A DNA stretch of 64,000 nt from an uncultured Flavobacteriales bacterium. GTDB taxonomy: Bacteria; Bacteroidota; Bacteroidia; Flavobacteriales; BACL11. The notes beneath the pieces are model-generated. The model was not told the origin of the DNA, did no database searches, and saw only the letters and a list, made by a program, of their open reading frames with translations. Both the position numbers and the translations under genes were made by a program. Shown here one piece after another: positions 36,649 to 47,304 of the stretch (the first letter of the stretch is position 1; each line of letters starts with the position of its first letter). The stretch covers positions 101,479-165,478 of the forward strand of contig CAJQJY010000006.1 of assembly GCA_905478765.1 (NCBI GenBank). Reading direction: 5' to 3'.

Positions 36649-38592
36649 ATGATTAAAATTACTCTTCCTGATGGAGGAATTAAACAAGTAGAAAGCGGAA
36701 CTTCAGCTATGGATATTGCTATGGGTATTTCTGAAGGATTGGCACGAAATGTGCTATCGGCTAGTATAAATGGAGAAGTTTGGGATGCAAACCGTGCTAT
36801 CACCACCGATTCTACCCTTACCCTACATACTTGGAATGATAAACAAGGAAAGATGAGTTTTTGGCATTCTTCTGCACACATTATGGCAGAAGCTTTAGAA
36901 GCTCTTTATCCTGGGGTTAAGTTAGGTATTGGTCCTGCAATCGATAATGGATTTTATTACGATATCGATTTAGGAGACAGAGTATTATCTTCTGATGAGT
37001 TGCCAAAAATTGAGCAAAAAATGAAAGAATTAGCTTCTTTGAAAATGTCGTTTGAAAGAAAGGATGTTTCAAAAGAAGAAGCAATTGCTTATTTTGTTGA
37101 AAAAGGAGATGAATATAAGCTAGAATTACTAGAAAAATTAGAAGATGGAAACATCACTTTCTACTCACAAGGTAATTTCACTGATTTATGTAGAGGTCCG
37201 CATATTCCTTCATCAGGAAAAATAAAGGCAATTAAGTTATTAAATATTGCAGGAGCGTATTGGAGGGGAGACGAGAAACGTAAGCAACTTACACGTATTT
37301 ATGGAGTATCATTTCCCAAGCAAAAAGAACTTACTGCACATCTAGAATTATTGGAGGAAGCTAAAAAGCGTGACCATAGAAAACTAGGAAAAGAAATGGA
37401 GCTGTTTACTTTTTCACAAAAGGTTGGGCAAGGTTTACCATTATGGTTACCAAAAGGTGCTCAACTACGTGAAAAATTAGAGAACTTCCTTAAAAAAGCA
37501 CAAACACAAGCAGGGTATTTACCTGTAATCACACCACATATCGGCCATAAAGATTTATATGTTTGTTCTGGTCATTACGAAAAATACGGAGAGGATTCTT
37601 TCCAACCTATCCTAACTCCTAATGAGGGAGAAGAGTTTTTTTTAAAACCTATGAACTGCCCTCACCATTGTGAAATTTACAAATCAAAGCAATATTCCTA
37701 CCGTGATTTACCCGTTCGTTTTGCAGAGTTTGGTACTGTTTATCGTTACGAACAATCAGGTGAATTGCATGGTTTAACTCGTGTTAGAGGATTTACTCAG
37801 GATGATGCGCATTTATTTGTTCGCCCTGACCAAGTAAAGCAAGAGTTTATTAATGTTATTGACCTTGTCCTTTATGTTTTCAATGCCTTAGGTTTTGAGG
37901 ATTTTAAAGCACAAATCTCTTTGCGTGACCCTGAAAACAAAGCAAAATATATTGGTTCTGATGAAAACTGGGATAAAGCAGAATCTGCAATTATTGAAGC
38001 TTCTGCTGAAAAAGGATTAGATACAGTAATAGAATATGGAGAAGCAGCATTCTATGGTCCTAAGTTAGATTTTATGGTAAAAGATGCTTTAGGTAGAGAA
38101 TGGCAATTAGGAACAATTCAGGTAGATTACAATTTACCAGAACGTTTTGAACTAGAATACACAGGTACTGATAACAAGAAACACAGACCAGTAATGATAC
38201 ATAGGGCTCCATTCGGTTCAATGGAAAGATTTGTGGCTGTTTTAATAGAGCATTGTGGAGGTAATTTTCCTCTTTGGTTAGCTCCTGATCAGTTTACTAT
38301 TCTACCTATTAGTGAGAAATATCACGATTATGCTGAAAAAGTATCTCAATTCCTAAAAAAATACGATATTTGCGGCCCAATTGATCATAGGGCTGAAACT
38401 ACCGGAAGAAAGATTAGAGATGCAGAAGTTTCAAAAATACCTTACATAATAATTGTGGGAGAGAGAGAGGAAAATGAAGGAACAATCTCAGTTCGTAAGC
38501 ATGGTGGTGAAGATTTAGGAAGTATATCTTTAGAGAAATTTAAAGATTTAATTACAAAAGAAATAGATAATTTAACAGCTTTTAATAACTAA
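36649..38592 (+). CDS. thrS: Threonine--tRNA ligase
   Basis: [26 protein letters not shown] domain; [26 protein letters not shown]. Start moved from the track's TTG (36625), which lies within the promoter motif, to the ATG at 36649. Confidence 0.93.
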   Translation: MIKITLPDGGIKQVESGTSAMDIAMGISEGLARNVLSASINGEVWDANRAITTDSTLTLHTWNDKQGKMSFWHSSAHIMAEALEALYPGVKLGIGPAIDNGFYYDIDLGDRVLSSDELPKIEQKMKELASLKMSFERKDVSKEEAIAYFVEKGDEYKLELLEKLEDGNITFYSQGNFTDLCRGPHIPSSGKIKAIKLLNIAGAYWRGDEKRKQLTRIYGVSFPKQKELTAHLELLEEAKKRDHRKLGKEMELFTFSQKVGQGLPLWLPKGAQLREKLENFLKKAQTQAGYLPVITPHIGHKDLYVCSGHYEKYGEDSFQPILTPNEGEEFFLKPMNCPHHCEIYKSKQYSYRDLPVRFAEFGTVYRYEQSGELHGLTRVRGFTQDDAHLFVRPDQVKQEFINVIDLVLYVFNALGFEDFKAQISLRDPENKAKYIGSDENWDKAESAIIEASAEKGLDTVIEYGEAAFYGPKLDFMVKDALGREWQLGTIQVDYNLPERFELEYTGTDNKKHRPVMIHRAPFGSMERFVAVLIEHCGGNFPLWLAPDQFTILPISEKYHDYAEKVSQFLKKYDICGPIDHRAETTGRKIRDAEVSKIPYIIIVGEREENEGTISVRKHGGEDLGSISLEKFKDLITKEIDNLTAFNN

Positions 38593-38604
38593 AATAATAG
38601 AACA

Positions 38605-39153
38605 ATCGCAAAAAAGAGGCCATTTAGAGGAAGGGTAGTTAAGAAAAAATTACACAAAACTAATAGAGAAATTACATCAGCATTCGTAAGAATGGTAGGT
38701 GAAGGTGTAGAGCCAAAAATCTGTTCCATTGATGACGCAATGAAAATTGCTAATACCTTAGGACTTGATTTAGTAGAAATTTCACCAAATGTTGATCCTC
38801 CAGTTTGTAAAGTTATTGATTATAAAAAGTTCATTTACGACCAAAAGAAAAAGCAAAAAGCTATAAAAAGCAAGGCGCAAAAGGTTGTAATAAAAGAATT
38901 AAGGTTCGGCCCAAACACTGGAGAACATGATTTTGATTTTAAATTGAAACATGCCAAAAGTTTTTTGGAAGACGGAGCAAAAGTAAAAGCGTTTGTATTC
39001 TTTAGAGGAAGATCAATTGTATTTAAAGACCAAGGACAAATTTTACTTTTAAAACTTGCACAATCCCTAGAAGATATAGGAGTGGTAGAAAATATGCCAA
39101 AGCTTGAAGGAAAGAAAATGATTATGATAATAGCACCAAAAAAGAAGAAATAA
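38605..39153 (+). CDS. infC: Translation initiation factor IF-3, probable ATC start codon
   Basis: Reading frame is open upstream of the track ATG (38692) back to the thrS stop; ATC-GCA-AAA-AAG-AGG-CCA-TTT encodes (M)AKKRPFRGRVVKKKLHKTNREITSAFVRMVGEGVEPKI, a typical IF-3 N terminus. Confidence 0.82.
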   Translation: MAKKRPFRGRVVKKKLHKTNREITSAFVRMVGEGVEPKICSIDDAMKIANTLGLDLVEISPNVDPPVCKVIDYKKFIYDQKKKQKAIKSKAQKVVIKELRFGPNTGEHDFDFKLKHAKSFLEDGAKVKAFVFFRGRSIVFKDQGQILLLKLAQSLEDIGVVENMPKLEGKKMIMIIAPKKKK

Positions 39154-39165
39154 AACTAAGAGACA

Positions 39166-39360
39166 ATGCCAAAAATGAAAACAAAGGCTGGAGCCAAAAA
39201 AAGATTCAAACTAACAGGTTCTGGTAAACTAAAAAGAAAGCATGCGTTTAAGTCACACATCTTAACAAAGAAAGAGACTAAACAAAAGCACAATTTAACT
39301 AAGACTGGATACGTGTCAAAATCTGATACCAAAAGTGTTAAACTTCAGTTAGGAATTTAA
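39166..39360 (+). CDS. rpmI: 50S ribosomal protein L35
   Basis: [36 protein letters not shown]. Confidence 0.95.
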   Translation: MPKMKTKAGAKKRFKLTGSGKLKRKHAFKSHILTKKETKQKHNLTKTGYVSKSDTKSVKLQLGI

Positions 39361-39443
39361 AAAAAATAGGTTATTAACCAGGTATGTAGTTCAAACAAGG
39401 GTATAAAAATTAAAAGCCACTATACACCAAAAACAATTAAATT

Positions 39444-39788
39444 ATGCCAAGATCGGTCAATTCAGTAGCTGCCAAAGCTAGAAGAAAAGCAATTTTAAAA
39501 GCTGCCAAAGGTTACTTTGGAAGAAGAAAAAATGTACATACAGTAGCAAAAAATGCTGTAGAAAAAGGTTTGCAATATGCATACCGTGATAGAAAAAACA
39601 AAAAAAGAACTTTTCGTGCATTATGGATTCAAAGAATCAATGCAGGAACAAGACAATTTGGAATGTCTTATTCAGTATTTATGGGTAAAGTTCACGCTAA
39701 TGGAATCGAATTAAACAGAAAAGTTTTAGCTGATTTAGCAATGAACCATCCAGAAGCTTTTAAAGCAGTAGTGGATAAAGTAAAATAA
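39444..39788 (+). CDS. rplT: 50S ribosomal protein L20
   Basis: [57 protein letters not shown]. Confidence 0.95.
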   Translation: MPRSVNSVAAKARRKAILKAAKGYFGRRKNVHTVAKNAVEKGLQYAYRDRKNKKRTFRALWIQRINAGTRQFGMSYSVFMGKVHANGIELNRKVLADLAMNHPEAFKAVVDKVK

Positions 39789-39810
39789 ATTTTTTAGTTG
39801 GAATTGAAAA

Positions 39811-39842
39811 AGAAAAGGCGAACAAATGTTCGCCTTTTCTTA
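39811..39842. terminator. Strong (bidirectional) intrinsic terminator between rplT and the YqeY gene
   Basis: AAGAAAAGGCGAAC-AAAT-GTTCGCCTTTTCTT, 14-bp perfect stem with A/T tracts on both sides. Confidence 0.9.
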
Positions 39843-39860
39843 TTACTTATATTTTTTAAA

Positions 39861-40313
39861 CTATTTAGTAAGTTCCTCTTTCACTATTTTAGAAATAAGC
39901 GCACCATCTGCTTTCCCGTTAAGCCTACCCATTAATGGTCCCATGCATTTTCCCATATCAGAAGGAGATGCTGCACCAACTTTTGCAATAACTTCTTGCA
40001 CAACTTTTCTAACTTCTTCCTCTCCCATTTGAACTGGTAAATAAGGTTCTAAATAAGCCAATTGATTCACTTCATCAACAGCTAAATCTGGTCTATTTTG
40101 TTCTGTAAAAATGACAGCAGAATCTTTTCTTTGCTTTACTAATTTAGCAATTAATTTTAATGAAATTTCATCAGAAACCACCGGAATTCCTTTTTTAGTA
40201 GCTTCTAGCATTATTGCAGATTTTACAGCTCTTAGTGCTGCAAGTTTATCTACATTTTTAGCTTTCATAGCATCTTTAATATCAGAATTTATTTGTTCTT
40301 GTACGCTTTTCAT
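39861..40313 (-). CDS. GatB/YqeY domain-containing protein
   Basis: DIKDAMKAKNVDKLAALRAVKSAIMLEATKKG; YLPVQMGEEEVRKVVQEVI. Confidence 0.88.
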   Translation of the reverse strand: MKSVQEQINSDIKDAMKAKNVDKLAALRAVKSAIMLEATKKGIPVVSDEISLKLIAKLVKQRKDSAVIFTEQNRPDLAVDEVNQLAYLEPYLPVQMGEEEVRKVVQEVIAKVGAASPSDMGKCMGPLMGRLNGKADGALISKIVKEELTK

Positions 40314-41347
40314 TTATTGTATTTTTTATTCTTAGTTCTTAAATTTTCTAATGCTTCAATTGCATAAGTATACTCTGGGTTTAATTCAATTGCCCTATTA
40401 TAATCAACCTCCGCTTGCTTTACATTTCCTAAAGTTTCAAAACAATTTCCTCTTGAATAATAAGCTTCATAAAACTCAGAATTAGAATAAATCGCATCAG
40501 AAAAATTATTTGTTGCTACATCATAAAGACCTAATTTCATATGTATAAATCCTAAATTATAATGCCCACTACTATTAAAAGGAAACACTTTATGAAGATC
40601 GGCATAAGCATCTAAAGCCTTATTCCACTGCTCCATATCTTGATAAAAAAGAGCTTTATTATACAGTGTGAGTTCATCAGATGGATTAACTCTTAGTGCA
40701 TTATTATAATAAACAACTGCAAGAGTGTCTTTTTTAATATGAAAAATCTGTCCTAACTGAACATAGGATTCATAAAAATCAGGGTTTACATTTATTGAGT
40801 TTCTAAAACAATTTATTGCAAAATTTTCCTTACCTAATTGCCTGAATGTATAACCTAATAACATGTGAGTTTTATCTTGATTATATTCTATTTTTAAAGA
40901 GGTATTAAAAGATTCAATTGCCTGCTTATAACTCTTTGGATTAAATGCACCATAAGCTATCATAAGCTCCCCCATTAAAGCATGTGAATGATAATTGCTG
41001 TCATTAATCTTGATTGATTTTTCTAAATGATGTTTTACTAAAGAAGGATATTGAGAGTTAGCATTTTGAATTTTTGAAAGTTCAAAATATATCTCAGCAA
41101 TATTAAATTGAAAATCCGAATTAAGAGAATCTAATTTAATAACTTCTTTATAATCAAAGAGCATAGACTCTAAATTGTTCATTGATTTATTAAGAGCAAC
41201 CCTTTTCAATAAGAGCTCAACATTTGTAGGTTTTTCTTTTATTTTTTCAGACAACATAACAATTGCTGACTTTTCTTCCTTTTTCTCATCAGAAGTGCTG
41301 CAAGAGTAAGAAAATAAAAGTACAATAAAAGCAAACTTCTTTAACAT
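40310..41347 (-). CDS. Tetratricopeptide-repeat lipoprotein
   Basis: FSYSCSTS lipobox and multiple TPR units (e.g. FYEAYYSRGNCFETLGNVKQAEVDYNRAIELNPEY). Confidence 0.82.
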   Translation of the reverse strand: MLKKFAFIVLLFSYSCSTSDEKKEEKSAIVMLSEKIKEKPTNVELLLKRVALNKSMNNLESMLFDYKEVIKLDSLNSDFQFNIAEIYFELSKIQNANSQYPSLVKHHLEKSIKINDSNYHSHALMGELMIAYGAFNPKSYKQAIESFNTSLKIEYNQDKTHMLLGYTFRQLGKENFAINCFRNSINVNPDFYESYVQLGQIFHIKKDTLAVVYYNNALRVNPSDELTLYNKALFYQDMEQWNKALDAYADLHKVFPFNSSGHYNLGFIHMKLGLYDVATNNFSDAIYSNSEFYEAYYSRGNCFETLGNVKQAEVDYNRAIELNPEYTYAIEALENLRTKNKKYNK

Positions 41348-41350
41348 AAA

Positions 41351-42352
41351 TTACTCTTGTGTGAGTGCATCTTTAATTTTAGTTTCAATCTCATCAGATA
41401 ACTCAGGATTATCAGCAATCATTTGTTTTACTGCATCCCTACCTTGTCCAAGTTTAATGTCACCATAAGAGAACCATGAACCAGCTTTCTTTACAATATC
41501 TAAGTCAACTGCTTTATCCAAAACTTCACCTGAACGAGAAATTCCAGCTCCAAACATAATATCAAACTCTACTTTTCTGAAAGGTGGAGCAACTTTATTT
41601 TTAACTACTTTTACTCTAGTTCTGTTCCCAATAATATCCTCACCATTTTTAATAGCACCTATCCTTCTGATATCTAAACGAACAGAAGCATAAAATTTAA
41701 GTGCATTACCTCCAGTAGTAGTTTCTGGATTACCAAACATTACACCAATCTTCATTCTTAATTGATTGATAAAAATAACTGTACATTGAGTTTTACTAAT
41801 AGTAGCAGTCAATTTTCTTAAAGCTTGAGACATTAAACGTGCATGTAAGCCCATTTTACTATCTCCCATTTCACCTTCAATCTCTGATTTTGGAGTAAGA
41901 GCAGCAACAGAATCTACTACAACTAAATCCACAGCACCTGAACTAATTAAATGATCAGCAATTTCTAATGCTTGCTCACCATTATCAGGTTGAGAGATAT
42001 ATAAATTATCTACATCTACGCCAAGTGCAGCTGCATAAGAGGCATCAAAAGCGTGTTCTGCATCAATAAATGCAGCAACACCACCTTGCTTTTGTACTTC
42101 AGCAATAGCATGTATCGTTAAAGTTGTTTTTCCTGATGATTCAGGACCATAAATTTCAATTACTCTACCTCTTGGATAACCACCTATCCCTAAAGCTAAA
42201 TCCAAGTTAATTGAACCTGTTGGAATTGAAGCAACATCCTCCACTACTTGATCTCCTAACTTCATTACAACTCCTTTTCCATATGTTTTTTCTAACTTAC
42301 CTAATGTAAGTTCCAAGGCTTTCATTTTAGCACTTTGCTCCTTATTGCTCAT
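41351..42352 (-). CDS. recA: Recombinase RecA
   Basis: [69 protein letters not shown]. Confidence 0.97.
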   Translation of the reverse strand: MSNKEQSAKMKALELTLGKLEKTYGKGVVMKLGDQVVEDVASIPTGSINLDLALGIGGYPRGRVIEIYGPESSGKTTLTIHAIAEVQKQGGVAAFIDAEHAFDASYAAALGVDVDNLYISQPDNGEQALEIADHLISSGAVDLVVVDSVAALTPKSEIEGEMGDSKMGLHARLMSQALRKLTATISKTQCTVIFINQLRMKIGVMFGNPETTTGGNALKFYASVRLDIRRIGAIKNGEDIIGNRTRVKVVKNKVAPPFRKVEFDIMFGAGISRSGEVLDKAVDLDIVKKAGSWFSYGDIKLGQGRDAVKQMIADNPELSDEIETKIKDALTQE

Positions 42353-42427
42353 AGTAATATATTTTTTACAAATTAGAGAAATTCTTAATCAATCATCAAA
42401 AAAAAGACCTTTGATTTATTAACAAAT

Positions 42428-43063
42428 TTACTTTTTTGAGAAATACTTACAGATATCTGTAATACCGCACCTTTCGCACTCAGGTCTTCTTGCTTTACAT
42501 AAATATCTTCCATGTAAAATAAGCCAATGATGTGCAATATTTAACTTATCTTCAGGCAAAATTTTCAATAACTGCAATTCTGCTTGCAAAGGGTTTTTGG
42601 CTTTAGTTGTTAAACCAATCCTATCAGCAACCCGAAAAACATGAGTATCCACTGGCATAGCAGGAATATCATAATAAACTGAACCAACAACATTAGCAGT
42701 TTTCCTTCCTACACCAGGAAGTTTTTGCATGTCTTCTAAATTATCAGGAACTTTGGAATTAAAATCATTTACTAGCATTTTAGCTAAACCAGACAAATGT
42801 TTTGCCTTGTTTCTTGGATAAGAACAAGATTTAATTAAATTAAAAATCGCATCAATAGAGGCTTCAGCCATAACTTCAGCAACTGGCATTTCAGCAAATA
42901 ATTTTTTTGTAATTATATTTACCCTTTTATCAGTGCATTGAGCAGAAAGCACAACAGCAACCGTGAGTTCAAAAACATTATTATAATCTAATTCTGTTTT
43001 TGCCTCAGGCATATTTTCAGAAAAATGAGCTATAAATTTTTGGGTAATTTCTTTTTTATTCAC
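42428..43063 (-). CDS. nth: Endonuclease III
   Basis: HhH motif KLPGVGRKTANVV; PVDTHVFRVADRIGL; C-terminal CKARRPECERCGITDIC Fe-S motif. Confidence 0.93.
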   Translation of the reverse strand: MNKKEITQKFIAHFSENMPEAKTELDYNNVFELTVAVVLSAQCTDKRVNIITKKLFAEMPVAEVMAEASIDAIFNLIKSCSYPRNKAKHLSGLAKMLVNDFNSKVPDNLEDMQKLPGVGRKTANVVGSVYYDIPAMPVDTHVFRVADRIGLTTKAKNPLQAELQLLKILPEDKLNIAHHWLILHGRYLCKARRPECERCGITDICKYFSKK

Positions 43064-43079
43064 AGATACAAAGCTAAAA

Positions 43080-43109
43080 AATAAAAGGAGGCAACAGCCT
43101 CCTTTTATT
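43080..43109. terminator. Intrinsic terminator hairpin
   Basis: AATAAAAGGAGGC-AACA-GCCTCCTTTTATT, perfect stem between the 43122 gene stop and nth. Confidence 0.8.
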
Positions 43110-43121
43110 AACCAAAACCAC

Positions 43122-43325
43122 TTAGTTTAAAGAAAATAAAAACTTATCTTTTGATTTAGTTTTAATTACTTTTACTGAACAAGCATACGCTAGCAAAGCT
43201 TCAATTGTTTCTTTTTTTGGGCCTATATGTGTTTCATTTAGGATTTTGTGTACCACTTTATCAAAAGACGAAAATTCTTCTTTTAAAAGATGGTCCCACA
43301 ACTGTAGAGTATGGGTTTTTATCAT
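43122..43325 (-). CDS. Conserved hypothetical protein (67 aa)
   Basis: MIKTHTLQLWDHLLKEEFSSFDKVVHKILNETHIGPKKETIEALLAYACSVKVIKTKS; followed by a clear terminator. Start set to the ATG at 43325 rather than the track's 43355. Confidence 0.55.
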   Translation of the reverse strand: MIKTHTLQLWDHLLKEEFSSFDKVVHKILNETHIGPKKETIEALLAYACSVKVIKTKSKDKFLFSLN

Positions 43326-43396
43326 ATATAGTGTTTTTATTATACATTTCACCAATCCTAACGCACACTTTATAAGTATATTATATCAAAATAACT

Positions 43397-43984
43397 TTAT
43401 TTTTGAGCAAGGTCAATATTTTGCTCCTCTGCTAATTTTCTTAAATTGATAAGGGCATAACGCATCCTCCCTAATGCAGTATTAATACTGACTCCTGTAA
43501 TTTTTGATATTTGCTTGAATGACATATCTTCAAAATACCTCATTTTTAAAACCTCCATTTGATCTTCTGGCAAATTCATAATAAGCATCTTTAAATCAGC
43601 ATGAACTCTTTTTCGAGTCATTTCTTCATCTTGCCCTCTATCCCCATTATTAATTACATCAAAAATATTAAACGTATCAGTAGGTCTGATTTTTCTCATT
43701 TTTGAATCCTTCCTGAAATGATCAATCACTAAATTATGTGCAATTCGCATCATCCAAGGTAGAAATTTTCCTTCTTCATTATAATTCCCTTTCTGCAAAG
43801 AGTTAATTACTTTTATGAAAGTATCTTGAAAGATATCTTCAGTAATATCACGGTTTTTAATTTTAGACATGATAAAAGCAAATACTCTACTTTTATGCCT
43901 TGTCAATAGGATTTCAAATGATGCATTATCACCATTTAAATAATTTGATACTAATTCTTTATCAGGAATTGCGCTCAATAACAT
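43397..43984 (-). CDS. ECF-type RNA polymerase sigma factor
   Basis: DIFQDTFIKVINSL region 2; RMRIAHNLVIDHFRK; MRYFEDMSFKQISKITGVSINTALGRMRYALINLRK region 4. Confidence 0.9.
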   Translation of the reverse strand: MLLSAIPDKELVSNYLNGDNASFEILLTRHKSRVFAFIMSKIKNRDITEDIFQDTFIKVINSLQKGNYNEEGKFLPWMMRIAHNLVIDHFRKDSKMRKIRPTDTFNIFDVINNGDRGQDEEMTRKRVHADLKMLIMNLPEDQMEVLKMRYFEDMSFKQISKITGVSINTALGRMRYALINLRKLAEEQNIDLAQK

Positions 43985-44126
43985 ATACTCAGTTTTTAGT
44001 TAATAAAAATTTAAAGTAAATGTTTTTCTATAAGCGTATTTTTGTGTTAATTGATTGACAAATATAGTAAAACAAATTTAAATATCCAAATCTTATTTCT
44101 TAATTTCGCAAATTATGTAAAACTAA

Positions 44127-46895
44127 ATGACGAAAAAGCAAACTAATACTAATGATACTATTGAGATTAGAGGTGCAAAGCTTCATAACCTTAAAAACAT
44201 CTCAATAAGCATACCAAAAGACAAATTAATTGTCATTTCTGGAGTATCAGGAAGTGGAAAATCATCTTTAGCCTTTGATACTTTGTTTGCAGAAGGGCAA
44301 AGAAGATACATTGAAAGTCTCTCATCTTATGCTCGCCAGTTTTTAGGAAAACTGCAAAAACCTGATGTAGATGAAATATTAGGAATCTGCCCCGCTATTG
44401 CAATTGAACAGAAAACTACTACCAACAATCCAAGATCAACTATTGGTACAAGTACAGAGATATTTGATTATGTAAAATTACTATTTACTAGAGTAGGAAA
44501 AACCTACTCCCCTATTTCAAATAAGGAAGTAAAGCGACAACAAGTAAGTGATGTAGTTAATTTTATAAACTCTTATAAAGAAGGTGAATTGATTATCATA
44601 CTTTCAAAGTTTAATTCTGAAAATAAAAACACTTTAGAATCCTTGATACAATTAGGATTTTCAAGAATCTACTTTGATGATGAATTACACAAGATAAAAA
44701 ACCTTATAAAAGAAGGGATATCAATAAAAAAGAAAGAAGTTCATATTGTAATTGATAGAATTCTGATTGATGAGTTTGACAATGAAGCTAGGATAGCTGA
44801 TTCTGTTCAAACTGCATTTTTTGAAGGAAAAGGAGAATGTTGTGTTCTAGTTAATAACAACAAAACTAACTTTTCAAATAGATTTGAATTAGACGGCTTA
44901 ACATTTGAAAAACCAAGCACAAATTTATTTGCTTTTAACAACCCATATGGAGCTTGTAAAGTATGTGAAGGATACGGTACAATATTAGGTATTGACAAGA
45001 AAAAAGTAATTACAAACCAAAACTTATCAGTTTATCAGGGAGTAGTTGCCTGTTGGAGTGGTGAAAAATTAAGCAAATGGAAAGAACGTTTTATCATTCG
45101 CTCAGCAAAATTTGATTTTCCTGTACATAGGCCTTACAATGAATTATCAGCAGAAGAGATAGAATTGTTATGGAATGGGAAAAACAAATGCAAAGGAATC
45201 AATCAGTTTTTTGATAAATTAGAAAGTAATAAATACAAAATACAAAATAGAGTATTAATTGCAAGGTATAGAGGAAAAACTGACTGTACGGAATGTGGAG
45301 GGAGCCGACTAAGAAAAGATGCACTATATGTAAAAGTAGGAGGTAAAAATATTGCAGAAATTAACAGAATGAGTATTACAAAAGCTATAGATTTCTTTAA
45401 GAACATAACACTAAAGAAGGAAGATCAAAAGATAGCTGAAAGGCTTTTATTAGAAATAAATAGCAGACTTTACTATCTTAATGAAGTTGGGCTAGGCTAC
45501 CTAGATCTTAACAGAAAATCAAGCACTTTATCAGGAGGAGAATCCCAAAGAATAAATCTAGCAACATCAATTGGAAGCTCACTTGTTGGAGCAATGTACA
45601 TACTTGATGAGCCAAGTATTGGATTGCATTCAAAGGATACTGAACGCCTCATTAAAATTTTAAAAGAATTAAGAGATATAGGCAACACAGTAATTGTTGT
45701 AGAGCATGATGAAGAAATTATGCAAGAAGCTGATCAGATAATTGATATAGGACCAGAAGCAGGAATAAATGGTGGTGAAATTATTTACCAAGGACTCCTA
45801 AAAGATAGTTTTAAGCAAAAAAGTAGTTTAACCACTCAATATTTATTAGGGCAACTTGAAATACCTACACCAAAAAAAAGAAGAAACCTAAAGTACAAAA
45901 TATCTATTTCTAGAATCTATCATCATAACCTACTAGATTTAAGTGTGGATATACCACTTGGTGGATTAACACTAGTAACAGGTATGAGTGGCTCAGGGAA
46001 ATCAACCTTAGTAAGAGATGTGGTGACGCCAGCAGTAAATACTTTTTTAGGAAATTACTCATTAGTAAGTAAGAATTTTGAATCAGTAAATATCACTACT
46101 AATAACATTACTAAACTAGAGTTTATTAATCAAAACCCTATTGGGAAATCCTCTCGTTCCAATCCATCTACTTACATAAAAGTATATGATGATATTAGAA
46201 AATTATTTACTAGACAAACACTAGCAGAACACAGACAATACAAAACTGGTTTTTTCTCTTTTAATGTAGATGGTGGACGGTGCGACAATTGCAAAGGAGA
46301 AGGAGAAATTACAGTGGAGATGCAATTTATGGCAGATGTACACTTGGAATGTGAGCATTGCAAAGGAAAAAGGTTCAAAAAAGAAATACTGGAAATTAAG
46401 TTTGCAGAAAAAAACATCTCAGATATTTTAGATTTATCAGTTGATGAGGCAATTAATTTTTTTACGAGCAATAATGAAAGAAAAATTGCATTAAAACTTC
46501 AACCATTACAAAATGTTGGGTTAGGTTATGTGAAACTAGGACAATCTTCAAACACCCTAAGTGGTGGAGAGGCTCAAAGAATAAAATTAGCACTCTTTTT
46601 AAGCAAAGGAAACACAAGCGAGAAAACACTTTTCATTTTTGATGAACCTACAACTGGTTTACACTTTCATGATATTAACAAACTTTTAAATTCCTTTTAT
46701 GCACTCATTGAAAAAGGCCATTCTATTATTTGCATTGAGCATAATATGGATGTAATAAAGTGTGCTGATTGGATTATTGACCTTGGACCTGAAGGAGGTA
46801 ATAAAGGAGGGAAAATTGTTTTTGAAGGAACTCCAGAAGATATGATAAAAAGTAGAGCCTCAATTACTGGAAAATACTTGAAAAGAAAGTTTTAA
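44127..46895 (+). CDS. uvrA: Excinuclease ABC subunit A
   Basis: [68 protein letters not shown] zinc finger; [12 protein letters not shown]. Confidence 0.94.
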   Translation: MTKKQTNTNDTIEIRGAKLHNLKNISISIPKDKLIVISGVSGSGKSSLAFDTLFAEGQRRYIESLSSYARQFLGKLQKPDVDEILGICPAIAIEQKTTTNNPRSTIGTSTEIFDYVKLLFTRVGKTYSPISNKEVKRQQVSDVVNFINSYKEGELIIILSKFNSENKNTLESLIQLGFSRIYFDDELHKIKNLIKEGISIKKKEVHIVIDRILIDEFDNEARIADSVQTAFFEGKGECCVLVNNNKTNFSNRFELDGLTFEKPSTNLFAFNNPYGACKVCEGYGTILGIDKKKVITNQNLSVYQGVVACWSGEKLSKWKERFIIRSAKFDFPVHRPYNELSAEEIELLWNGKNKCKGINQFFDKLESNKYKIQNRVLIARYRGKTDCTECGGSRLRKDALYVKVGGKNIAEINRMSITKAIDFFKNITLKKEDQKIAERLLLEINSRLYYLNEVGLGYLDLNRKSSTLSGGESQRINLATSIGSSLVGAMYILDEPSIGLHSKDTERLIKILKELRDIGNTVIVVEHDEEIMQEADQIIDIGPEAGINGGEIIYQGLLKDSFKQKSSLTTQYLLGQLEIPTPKKRRNLKYKISISRIYHHNLLDLSVDIPLGGLTLVTGMSGSGKSTLVRDVVTPAVNTFLGNYSLVSKNFESVNITTNNITKLEFINQNPIGKSSRSNPSTYIKVYDDIRKLFTRQTLAEHRQYKTGFFSFNVDGGRCDNCKGEGEITVEMQFMADVHLECEHCKGKRFKKEILEIKFAEKNISDILDLSVDEAINFFTSNNERKIALKLQPLQNVGLGYVKLGQSSNTLSGGEAQRIKLALFLSKGNTSEKTLFIFDEPTTGLHFHDINKLLNSFYALIEKGHSIICIEHNMDVIKCADWIIDLGPEGGNKGGKIVFEGTPEDMIKSRASITGKYLKRKF

Positions 46896-47302
46896 GATTT
46901 ATAATCCAAGTAATTCTGCAAAATAATAGTAGCACTTACTTCATCAACTAAGGCTTTATTTTGCCTGCCTTTCTTCTTAACACCACTAGCTAATATGCTT
47001 TGTTTTGCTATCTTTGAAGTAAAGCGCTCATCAATTTGATACACAGGAATAGTTGGGAATTTTTGTTTTAACCTTTTTACAAATCCATTTACATGCCTCG
47101 TGCTATCAGTAGCACTTCCATCTAAATTTTTAGGATCACCCACCACAAAACATTCAATCTTTTCTTTTACCAATATATCAGCAATAAAAGCATCTAAAGA
47201 ATTAGTAGTAACAGTAGAGTGCCCAGTTGCAATAATTTGCAAAGCATCCGTAATTGCAATGCCTGTACGCTTAGTTCCAAAATCAATACCAAGAGCCTTC
47301 AC
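46892..47302 (-). CDS. ruvX: Holliday junction resolvase RuvX/YqgF
   Basis: ALGIDFGTKRTGIAITD; VVGDPKNLDGSATDSTRHVNGFVKRL; YQIDERFTS. Confidence 0.9.
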   Translation of the reverse strand: MKALGIDFGTKRTGIAITDALQIIATGHSTVTTNSLDAFIADILVKEKIECFVVGDPKNLDGSATDSTRHVNGFVKRLKQKFPTIPVYQIDERFTSKIAKQSILASGVKKKGRQNKALVDEVSATIILQNYLDYKS

Positions 47303-47304
47303 AC

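Noticed and set aside
36612-36881. Minus-strand ORF opposite the thrS 5' end
   Set aside because: Covers the thrS promoter and start; explained by antisense open frame.
44127-46895. UvrA lacking a CPxCG motif after the Walker A region ([10 protein letters not shown]) considered as an unusual paralog
   Set aside because: From recall this resembles the usual Bacteroidota UvrA; the other zinc-finger and ABC motifs are intact.
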